NCBI GenBank assembly: GCA_002298695.1
Contig: DBLB01000039.1
Coordinates: 527 to 12,009, forward strand
Length of the DNA: 11,483 nucleotides
Direction of reading: 5' to 3'
From: Clostridiales bacterium UBA735
GTDB taxonomy: Bacteria; Bacillota; Clostridia; Oscillospirales; Oscillospiraceae
The stretch's first letter is position 1; every line of letters starts with the position of its first letter. This document shows positions 9,701-11,483 of this stretch, piece after piece. Position numbers and translations under genes: made by a program. The notes under the pieces were generated by a model that did no database searches, was not told where the DNA came from, and saw only the letters and a list, made by a program, of their open reading frames with translations.

Positions 9701-11029
9701 GTCCGGGCGCGGTATCTGCAAAACCTCCGGCTCGGCATGAGCGAGGTGAACGCGATGCAGGAGGCCGACCAGTTCGCAGCGGGCATTATGGCAGACCGCA
9801 GCAAAGGCTCAACGCCGACGCTCTACTCGTCCAGAGACCCGATCATCAAGCTCTTTACGCAGTTCCAGCTCGAGGTCAACAACGAGCTGAGCTGGATCTT
9901 CAAGGACATGATCCCGCAGGAGCGGAAGAAAGGCGTGGCGCAGCTGGCAAAGGCGCTTTTCAAGTTCCTGATCGGCGCATGGCTTTACAACGAGGTCTAT
10001 GAAGCCATCGTGGGCAGACGCGCAGCGCTCGACCCGCTGGACATCCTGAATGACAGCGTGGGAGATTTCACCGGGTATCAGCTGCCGAACACGGTGCAGT
10101 CGGCGCTCTCCGGTCGGTGGGACTTCACGAAGGAGAAGCCGGGCACGTATCAGGCCATCAAGAACCTCGGCGGAAATCTCATCAGCGAGCTGCCGGGCAC
10201 GCAGATGCTTACGGCGCTCGGACTGGATGAGAAGTGGGGGTTGGAGATCGACAGCGGACGTATTGCGGTTTCGTCTGCCATTCCGAACTTCGGGAACATC
10301 GAGAAGGCGCTGCTCGCCAGCAACGAGGACATGGCCCCGAAGAAGAAGGTGCAGACGGTGGTGAACGAGCTTGCAAACCCGGCGGCCTATCTGGCGCTGC
10401 CGTTCGGCGGCGGGCAGATCAAGAAGATGGCGCAGGGTGCGCAGGCCGTCGTGCAGGGCGGCAGCTACAAGGCGGACAACGAAGGGCGCGACATTCTGCA
10501 ATACCCGGTCTACAACGACAACCCGAAAGACCTTGCAAAGAATCTGGCGCAGGCGCTGCTGTTCGGCAAGTCGGCAACGGAGGAGGCACAGGGATGGGTC
10601 GAGAGCGGATTCAGGAATCTGAGCGCGAAGGAGACGGCGGCCTATCAGGAGATGACCGCAGCCGGAGCGGATCAGCGGGACAGCTACACCTTCGTCGGCG
10701 CGATGAAGAAGCTGGATGGCAAGGAGGCCAAGCTCACGATGCTGTTTGCCTACGACCTGCCGGAGGAAGGGAAGACGGCGTATTATTACAATGCGCTGGC
10801 CGACGACACGGAGCGCGGGAAGATGGACGCGCTGGCGGAGCAGGGCGTTTCCCACTCAGACTACGTCTCGTTCCGGAAGGCGTACTTCGGCGCATACGGG
10901 ACGCAGAGCGTATCGCAGGAGCGGGTGAACGCGGTGCTGGACAAGCTCGATCTGCCGAAGGCAAAGAAGGCGGCCATCTGGCGCAGCTGCAATAAGGACT
11001 GGAAGGAAGAAAACAATCCGTACAAGTAA
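731..11029 (+). CDS. Giant phage polyvalent protein (peptidase, ART and MuF-C-like domains)
   Basis: A single frame of 3432 codons; start chosen from ATG 731 with AAGGAG 7 bases upstream. Residues 1-350 are Lys/Arg/Glu/Gln/Ala-rich coiled coil. Residues about 450-640 are hydrophobic/Gly-Ala-rich with an EGLEEVVAELLEP motif (569-581). Residues 790-850 hold a Phe/Tyr/Gly helical motif. Then come a MuF-C/PBECR-like domain (about 891-1054), a low-complexity Arg-rich stretch (about 1065-1120), a zincin (about 1153-1295, HEVYH at 1209-1213), an LPD3-like domain (1306-1460), a second MuF-C-like domain (1519-1724), an ART-like domain (1736-1975), an LPD-like domain (1985-2205) and a long helical C-terminal region with YFPHF (2719-2723), FTQFQLEVNN (3042-3051) and a hydrophobic segment (about 3075-3095). 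Known theme: polyvalent proteins (Iyer, Aravind and colleagues) are delivered with phage or plasmid DNA and combine effector domains. Inferred here: virion-carried and ejected into the host. I see no Walker A, helicase or methylase motif. Domain edges are estimates by eye. Confidence 0.85.
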   Translation: MAIISEKSFVNGAEKNQRKKTQRPQTAIVAEADFLSRGGDEMQRRKTAFESYKAARAALQQEQQRRQQEAAARRVGAQADALQKNYYAYRQAGAPQAAQDAAYQNYKRALGQQYELDRANALGQQLDPKQMQHLTAMRYRDPAQAAAQEAAKNTPAAKNRQWSEEREQKRREQLSEQEFNRSGAMQEQYGSYDNYLRGVYAGYDEAAAKREAEQAKTSEDLRAESDALQTRLDALSDQLKTAYQNPSAESYKNLMELQQQWKDVRKQKKEADQRVSEKQRGEKRSAKQAAQKTAQEKYSGWSEERMQGRLDELNRQINLALARSDGMADVSALKTERETLEEEKRRVYPTAWQKAGRFLEDAGTAFYEGGNAQAMSGLEMAHNVAETKVNQGAAWALRDIANSATLHALGGDRYAEKLRSLADRLATEYDYTDAQAWQDEYNRIMNEVSQDHSPVGTWILQQLPSAGAMMGDLMVSTATGGTISPMTAMGIRAGGNAMLDAHNEGATDTQAVLIGLQNAAVEMLSEKLFGGNPVYDEDVGLVNKAVSKLTKSKTVMRVLDSKAFDFASEGLEEVVAELLEPTFQSFVLKGTLKGATNAENIGNAFLGGVFLAALGDLAGLPGGLTQAKQERQTRYYAKILAEQGAQSENAGVREAAAAVQEKLDYGRTPDMEDIGRVLSAMDDAGETQAAQEAAEAAQSSRAYNQYEKAVEDVQQSRAAYEQAQRQQAQQGVDLYDEDGSLLDVGEGWAEIDPEQYAGRQAAQAEAEMNAAAAEADDAYLERQAKKHSYDDLTTSYFANGNTTDLSVEEYAGKFQKVYERGQMGVSKEWALAAATGMNRDVAAAAWEAGRKAAQQSGAAQYSISQNYRQKLRQWNRDGKPQGASFELGTTGATLQGLGAVESDIYMNGDKIKTILKEHPEITMQEIERVPEILEDPVLILKSKAGRGDNSRLVLFGSVKAQNGQPMLAVLDLRATEGGFLLDDMQKVNSAYTKKNPASFIQSSEVLYADEKRTIPLLHRTGLTIASQRLLRNGSMGSISYSRENVNLKGVPFGEVVQAEQKGEHNGSNVSDEGQKRNAGARAGEQARRMEQAAGGRSESARRGRERAAQAKNLSGAWPRVTNAALLGEGGTQNTVAVMPAAEIAKNADAKQAADFFRTANIKRYKLVVGQLEIERDGKTFRADGATLADGTVLVRLDSEEFSAFQLAKHEVYHIVAQRNAELAQRIRKRLVAEGKISRAQIDSYIEAYNAIYGDNTDAYVEEIVADAYAGINRTAYGTNSIRAEVTMEAGQWTKKTGSARAPPESRYSIEKTEDGRKYVLVDQQQGRFIGLSNKEAAKLAKEIIQEEFSGQTLPLGEYSAVTVRRRGGEYGFDGAKKYAYDGSRYGDEAFQAKMRAAANLDEMLEASEYIGHSDDRKNHIFATDGFDYYKTTFVVGGRAFEGVFNIGLSDMGATFYGMTKIEQVTDTDSFVSSRANETRSDNGDLPKSKVARNGENVNGKFSASAEQSDERKNTQAEITAQYRQSVHDILNGTNSTNDALLVGYTPEVYQKLGMPDLPFVVGSGHVYSMAKTADEASAEGKFHKGVNYHGLGENVVADILDFVKDPVMVISAKDVDTNTAPMRSTHSVVALIDVGTGKESMVIPVAITAERTVNGMRMDVNAISSAYEKNTTGLVNEAIAQFNAGENSVFYVKKGAANLLGAGVQFPEQLKAAASSDGIVRKFDSKINMSVQNVTESKQFKNWFGDWQNHPERASKVVNADGTPKVVYHQTENEFTVFDVRRNGAGTSDNETPFGIFLKSNDKDIGLRGKNQMALYANIRNPLPVQNRAELKQKLRALSPEYDAIVREHTALDAEYKQRFEEAKNNFVRFLTDWKAAHPGENSRRLYGTPEFERVFNAEDTIVEEWGEKANELSYRAKEVLTDALRKAGYDGIILANDAGSWGRSTDAYIALDPEQIKSATDNVGTFDRNNPDIRFSASAEQSGETYKGIDLAEDGAAYTYDFLTAQPDMNVTTLPEVDAVRGENNRVDTAKVVQQGMKNARAVGTERDGKVYVQNRYTGRTLRIDANSIRHGLNGDANRLLTNARLGAVIGDVVQNAVPVNALRNKAKGVAGTYAMAAYATDSRGREFAAVVTVEQRSGNVAGVELYDVTHAVSGRQKRSERVGTKPQGVYPSTNASSKITVADFLQIVNGTHQSILSQDVLDHFGETKNPGGYYTGQAKFATAQQRFRDALPERAAEYVARTENALVRRLADNLSVPEAAKRETLRPIADEIIYDVLRGGEIDNAKLNRLFEQAWEAGREADTEYYEQYKDVREKIRTQRVSISLKDRADIADFGLFRRQTMGTLRITSDGLPVDTFYQEMRDMAPELFPASITAPSDQLILLYEVAQSIRAREKTLEEAFGAQAESFKTWARNDFDESVQRLAEGIRIAQRYQEAQERRKEKLGVPQTAEEAMELAKEVKAEKKKFQKVQSRYLLTDADQKVVNMLLRGDTTPEAVQGRENAEAILKTYEAKADYDLLALRLKAWNNNRKQGMRDQAEDALNAAEAEKWVDKGSGLAYMRETMERNVRDIAKKGKVADEKAEAFNHEYFYPVHKNESDRKNYVVGLQDRIRALDLSRKVENGNLVSESYAVQWLGEAEFNREYLAEHPRVKQRGGFSYAEWNAAIQKFHEENPKLDYAKIENAVRVFRSVYDQLFEDMNRVRMENGYEPVDYMQGYFPHFQENDQDGSLLTRFGRHLGITDEVTPLPATINGLTQTFRPGIRYMANIQQRLGYATAYDALQGFDRYIEVASDVICHTGDIQRLRALATQIRYRASDEGVRKQIDKILQDPTLTPDKANDEVVKLMENARFALSNFVAELDEYTNLLAGKKSRLDRKMEAMCNRKIYNVAKAFESRVGANMVAANIGSALTNFIPITQAWSQVSSVDMLQGMWQTLRNYKTADGLDAASTFINNRSGYGRLAMSTMDKVSKKAGFLMEAVDGFTTGSVVRARYLQNLRLGMSEVNAMQEADQFAAGIMADRSKGSTPTLYSSRDPIIKLFTQFQLEVNNELSWIFKDMIPQERKKGVAQLAKALFKFLIGAWLYNEVYEAIVGRRAALDPLDILNDSVGDFTGYQLPNTVQSALSGRWDFTKEKPGTYQAIKNLGGNLISELPGTQMLTALGLDEKWGLEIDSGRIAVSSAIPNFGNIEKALLASNEDMAPKKKVQTVVNELANPAAYLALPFGGGQIKKMAQGAQAVVQGGSYKADNEGRDILQYPVYNDNPKDLAKNLAQALLFGKSATEEAQGWVESGFRNLSAKETAAYQEMTAAGADQRDSYTFVGAMKKLDGKEAKLTMLFAYDLPEEGKTAYYYNALADDTERGKMDALAEQGVSHSDYVSFRKAYFGAYGTQSVSQERVNAVLDKLDLPKAKKAAIWRSCNKDWKEENNPYK
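2081..2620 (+). other. Hydrophobic region of the giant protein, ejection-protein style
   Basis: Residues about 450-630 alternate Gly/Ala/Met/Leu-rich stretches (for example GAMMGDLMVSTATGGTISP) with an amphipathic segment containing EGLEEVVAELLEP, and end in a hydrophobic run (AFLGGVFLAALGDLAGLPGG). Similar 'EG-EE...EP' stretches are known to me from internal virion proteins that insert into or cross the host membrane. A membrane-active or channel role during DNA entry is inference. Confidence 0.5.
3401..3892 (+). other. MuF-C / PBECR-like domain 1 of the giant protein
   Basis: Residues about 891-1054. The visible pattern is an N-terminal GATLQGLG segment, KIKTILKEHPE (H918), VPEILEDPVLILKSK, a beta pair with NGQPMLAVLDL, NSAYTKKN, then SSEVLYADEKRTIPLL and LLRNGSMGSISYSRENVN. 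This matches my memory of the MuF C-terminal and phage BECR-fold (barnase/EndoU/colicin/RelE) domains that end many phage head and polyvalent proteins. Some of these are predicted RNases. I cannot assign catalytic residues or the exact Pfam family. Confidence 0.5.
3911..3917 (+). promoter_or_regulatory. Internal ribosome binding site for the overlapping 55-aa ORF
   Basis: AAGGGAG followed by 6 bases (AACACA) and ATG 3924. The spacing and purine core suit translation initiation inside the giant gene. The surrounding stretch (about 3700-3930) is also more AT-rich than the flanks, which would favour an accessible start. Confidence 0.5.
3924..4091 (+). CDS. 55-aa small protein overlapping the giant gene in the +1 frame
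   Basis: ATG 3924 to TAA 4089-4091, fully inside the giant gene but one frame over. A Shine-Dalgarno-like AAGGGAG (3911-3917) lies 6 bases before the ATG. The 55-residue product begins MEATYLMKDKNGMLVRVPES, continues with an acidic/Lys/Gln-rich helix and ends IYRELGLA. It has balanced, protein-like composition. I recall short phage proteins starting with this YLMKDKNG-VRVPE style as stand-alone genes; not checked. Over the same bases the giant frame gives an Arg/Ala/Gly/Glu-rich stretch with no recognisable domain, which is how an out-of-frame reading looks in GC-rich DNA. Either the small gene is real and overlapping, or it is a relic gene over which two neighbours became fused. Function unknown; too short for a domain call. 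Confidence 0.6.
   Translation: MEATYLMKDKNGMLVRVPESRLDEWSRQQEGEAKAPAEDEKEQLRQKIYRELGLA
4187..4615 (+). other. Zincin metallopeptidase-like domain of the giant protein
   Basis: Residues about 1153-1295. HEVYH at 1209-1213 is a perfect HExxH zinc motif in a helix (AFQLAKHEVYHIVAQRN). It is preceded by beta-strand-like segments (YKLVVGQLEIERDGKTFRADG and TVLVRLDSEEFS) and followed 48 residues later by VEEIVADAYAG, where E1261 or E1262 could be the third zinc ligand as in gluzincins. Layout and size fit the metallopeptidase domain described in polyvalent proteins (MPTase-PolyVal). Role inferred: cleaving host or rival proteins, or processing the giant protein itself. All expected key residues are present, so it is probably active. 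Confidence 0.7.
4646..5110 (+). other. LPD3-like domain of the giant protein
   Basis: Residues about 1306-1460, opening with an RYSI linker. A segment LGEYSAVTVRRRGGEYGFDGAKK is followed by a helix (FQAKMRAAANLDEMLEASEY), HIFATDGFDYYKTTFVVGG and a strand pair EGVFNIGLSDMGATFYGMTKIEQ. The helix with NLDEMLEASEY, then a strand pair ending in an aromatic-rich strand, resembles Large polyvalent protein-associated domain 3. That assignment is from memory and unverified. No catalytic residues are evident. Confidence 0.45.
5285..5902 (+). other. MuF-C-like domain 2 of the giant protein
   Basis: Residues about 1519-1724. LLVGYTPEVYQKLGMPDLPFVVG, then KFHKGVNYHGLG, ILDFVKDPVMVISAK, a strand pair (THSVVALIDVGTGKESMVIP) and DVNAISSAYEKN. 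This order (vG-TP..G-pdlP, His-rich turn, DPv-i-S, SAY-K) is what I associate with the phage MuF C-terminal domain. It shares DPV-I-S and SAY-K landmarks with the earlier domain at 891-1054, so the two look paralogous. Confidence 0.6.
5936..6655 (+). other. ADP-ribosyltransferase-like (ART-PolyVal) domain
   Basis: Residues about 1736-1975. Opens with FKNWFGDWQNHPERASKVV (1740-), then VVYHQT (YHQT 1768-1771, usually VVYHGT in relatives), ALYANIRNP, AGYDGIIL and LDPEQIKSATDNVGTFDRNN and closes with NPDIRF. This sequence of landmarks is characteristic of the ART domain of polyvalent proteins, which is predicted to transfer ADP-ribose from NAD+ to a target. H1769 would be the first NAD-binding residue. 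Two oddities: Gln replaces the usual Gly after His1769, and a charged helical insert of about 100 residues (about 1827-1928) sits before YDGIIL. The target is unknown. Confidence 0.75.
6683..7345 (+). other. LPD-like domain with AT-rich tail
   Basis: Residues about 1985-2205. GKVYVQNRYTGRTLRIDANS, IRHGLNGDANRLLTNARLG, VVQNAVPVNALRNK, then strands GTYAMAAYATDSRGREFAAVV and GVELYDVTHAVSG. The helix, strand-pair and aromatic-strand order resembles the LPD3-like domain at 1306-1460, so it may be a diverged copy. The tail (7200-7345: KITVADFLQIVNGTHQSILSQDVL) is markedly AT-rich compared with what follows. Family assignment is tentative. Confidence 0.35.
8200..10990 (+). other. C-terminal helical vehicle region, LPD38-like
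   Basis: Residues about 2490-3420 are mainly helical. Landmarks: EYFYPVHKN, YMQGYFPHF (2716-2723), GFDRYIEVASDVICHTGDIQRLRAL, a hydrophobic SRVGANMVAANIGSALTNFIP stretch, FMTQ-like FTQFQLEVNNEL (3042-3053), a membrane-like segment (ALFKFLIGAWLYNEVYEAIV) and a DPLDILND turn. I associate YFPH and FTQFQLEVNN with the conserved C-terminal part of gut-phage polyvalent proteins (possibly LPD38). It probably serves virion packaging, ejection or membrane association rather than catalysis; this is inference. Confidence 0.45.
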
Positions 11030-11035
11030 CAAAAG

Positions 11036-11064
11036 ACCGGAGCGGGGAACCGCTCCGGTTTTTT
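11036..11064 (+). terminator. Rho-independent terminator, probably bidirectional
   Basis: A perfect 10-bp stem (ACCGGAGCGG at 11036-11045, CCGCTCCGGT at 11050-11059) with a GGAA loop is followed by six T (11059-11064). It starts 6 bases after the giant gene's stop. Read on the minus strand the same stem is followed by CTTTTG, so it can also end transcription of the convergent gene, whose stop codon overlaps the T run. Confidence 0.92.
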
Positions 11065-11287
11065 ACTGGGCTTTCTTCAATTCAGCGATCTGTTCGCTGT
11101 GCAGCTTGATGACGGATTTCAGGAAGCTGACCTCTTCTTCCAGCTCTTCCATGCGGCTTTTCGGGGCGAGCGTTTCGAGAAGCGTCTGCTGGCCTTCGGC
11201 AAGAAGGTTGAGCTTCGGGGTGATCTCGCTCTCGACGATGACGCGCATGAGCTCGGCAATGTCCTTACGGTCTTGTGCATCCAACAT
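11063..11287 (-). CDS. Small coiled-coil protein, copy 1
   Basis: Complete 74-codon gene, ATG at 11287-11285, TAA at 11065-11063. AGGAGG (11301-11296) lies 8 bases before the start. The product begins MLDAQDRKDIAELMRVIVES and continues as an almost unbroken coiled coil (NLLAEGQQTLLETLAPKSR, then MEELEEEVSFLKSVIKLHS, ending EQIAELKKAQ). Heptad Leu/Ile spacing is clear and no enzymatic motif is seen. I recall the LLAEG-QTLLETLAPKSR ... VAALKKAQ pattern as a frequent small protein of gut Clostridia and their mobile elements; function unknown. It runs convergent to the giant gene with its own promoter and terminator, as phage morons do. A second copy follows upstream on the same strand. Confidence 0.85.
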   Translation of the reverse strand: MLDAQDRKDIAELMRVIVESEITPKLNLLAEGQQTLLETLAPKSRMEELEEEVSFLKSVIKLHSEQIAELKKAQ

Positions 11288-11295
11288 ATCATGAT

Positions 11296-11301
11296 CCTCC
11301 T
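11296..11301 (-). promoter_or_regulatory. Ribosome binding site of coiled-coil copy 1
   Basis: AGGAGG on the minus strand, 8 bases before ATG 11287. Another ATG 3 bases after the site is out of frame and too close, so the in-frame ATG is preferred. Confidence 0.8.
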
Positions 11302-11316
11302 GTCCGAGATAGGAAC

Positions 11317-11346
11317 AGTATAACGCGCGGGAGGCGGAATCGTCAA
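11317..11346 (-). promoter_or_regulatory. Sigma-70-type promoter of coiled-coil copy 1
   Basis: On the minus strand TTGACG (11346-11341) and TATACT (11322-11317) are separated by 18 bases. Both hexamers are near consensus. The start of transcription would fall about 10-15 bases before the AGGAGG, leaving a short leader. This implies expression independent of the late phage operon. Confidence 0.7.
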
Positions 11347-11417
11347 GGGCAATGTTGGCAATGGCGGAAAACGGTCACGATTGGTCTTTTCCGACACGCT
11401 GGACGGAGCGGGATGAA

Positions 11418-11483
11418 CTACTGGGCCTTTTTCAGTTCGGCGATCTGTTCGCTGTGCAGCTTGATGACGGATTTCAGGAAGCT
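11418..11483 (-). CDS. Small coiled-coil protein, copy 2 (3' end only)
   Basis: The minus-strand frame enters at the window edge and ends at TAG (11420-11418). The visible 21 residues (SFLKSVIKLHSEQIAELKKA plus Q) are identical to the C-terminus of copy 1. At DNA level 61 of 66 bases match, and all five differences are silent (GCT/GCC, TTG/CTG, AAG/AAA, AAA/AAG and the stop TAA/TAG). The copy is offset 355 bases from copy 1, on the same strand, so this is a tandem duplicate. Its start and whether it is intact lie outside the window. Confidence 0.8.
   Translation of the reverse strand, partial: SFLKSVIKLHSEQIAELKKAQ

Larger units (their letters stand above)
11288..11417. other. Spacer between the two coiled-coil gene copies
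   Basis: 130 bases holding the ribosome binding site and promoter of copy 1. The rest (about 11347-11417) contains only short direct repeats such as GGCAATGTTGGCAATGGC (11348-11365) and no clear terminator for copy 2, so copy 2 transcripts may run into copy 1. Confidence 0.6.
11063..11483 (-). repeat. Tandem duplication of the coiled-coil gene
   Basis: Positions 11063-11128 and 11418-11483 align at an offset of 355 bases, with the last 44 bases (11085-11128 and 11440-11483) identical. The second unit is cut by the window end, so total repeat length and copy number cannot be seen. Confidence 0.88.

Noticed and set aside
731..11029. Helicase or DNA methylase domain, as in many giant polyvalent proteins
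   Set aside because: No Walker A (GxxxxGKS/T), DEAD/DEAH-type or NPPY/DPPY motif is visible anywhere in the translation.
11085..11483. The 44-base identical pair (11085-11128, 11440-11483) as phage attachment sites
   Set aside because: The identity continues the coding frame of a duplicated gene with only silent changes. No integrase or tRNA is nearby, so gene duplication explains it better.
1..11483. tRNA, rRNA, CRISPR array, transposase or insertion sequence
   Set aside because: No cloverleaf-like segment, regularly spaced repeat-spacer series, terminal inverted repeats or transposase motif was found on either strand by eye.

Overview
The window is a piece of a bacteriophage or prophage from a moderately GC-rich Firmicute. 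Protein style (Tyr/Gln/Ala-rich phage structural protein, LPD/MuF-type polyvalent domains, a small 'LKSVIKLHSEQIAELKKAQ' coiled-coil protein) fits gut Clostridia such as Oscillospiraceae. This placement is from memory of families; no search was run.

Layout: (1) Positions 3-719 hold the 3' part of a virion-type protein gene that begins outside the window. (2) After an 11-base gap with a good Shine-Dalgarno, positions 731-11029 are one uninterrupted reading frame of 3432 codons, covering about 90% of the window. It looks like a giant 'polyvalent' protein of the kind phages and conjugative elements carry into a new host with their DNA. Its two ends resemble an ejected internal virion protein: an N-terminal coiled coil plus hydrophobic region, and a C-terminal helical region with YFPHF and FTQFQLEVNN motifs. 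The middle, residues about 890-2180, holds a string of candidate effector domains: a MuF-C/PBECR-like domain, a zincin metallopeptidase (HEVYH), an LPD3-like domain, a second MuF-C-like domain, an ADP-ribosyltransferase-like domain (ART-PolyVal) and another LPD-like domain. (3) Inside the giant frame, at 3924-4091 in the +1 frame, is a 55-codon ORF with its own Shine-Dalgarno. It reads more like a real protein than the giant frame does over the same bases. (4) A strong, probably bidirectional terminator closes the giant gene. (5) Beyond it, on the opposite strand, are a complete 74-aa coiled-coil gene with its own sigma-70-type promoter and the 3' end of a second, nearly identical copy. This is a moron-like tandem pair.

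How it may work together: the first two genes are probably late and translationally coupled, encoding proteins packaged in or ejected from the virion. The giant protein would carry peptidase, ART and nuclease-fold domains into the cell to act against host or rival-element defences. The convergent coiled-coil genes are an independent unit. The least expected features are the overlapping 55-aa ORF, the in-frame 25-base direct repeats that bracket exactly 475 codons of effector cargo, and the AT-rich islands at module positions.
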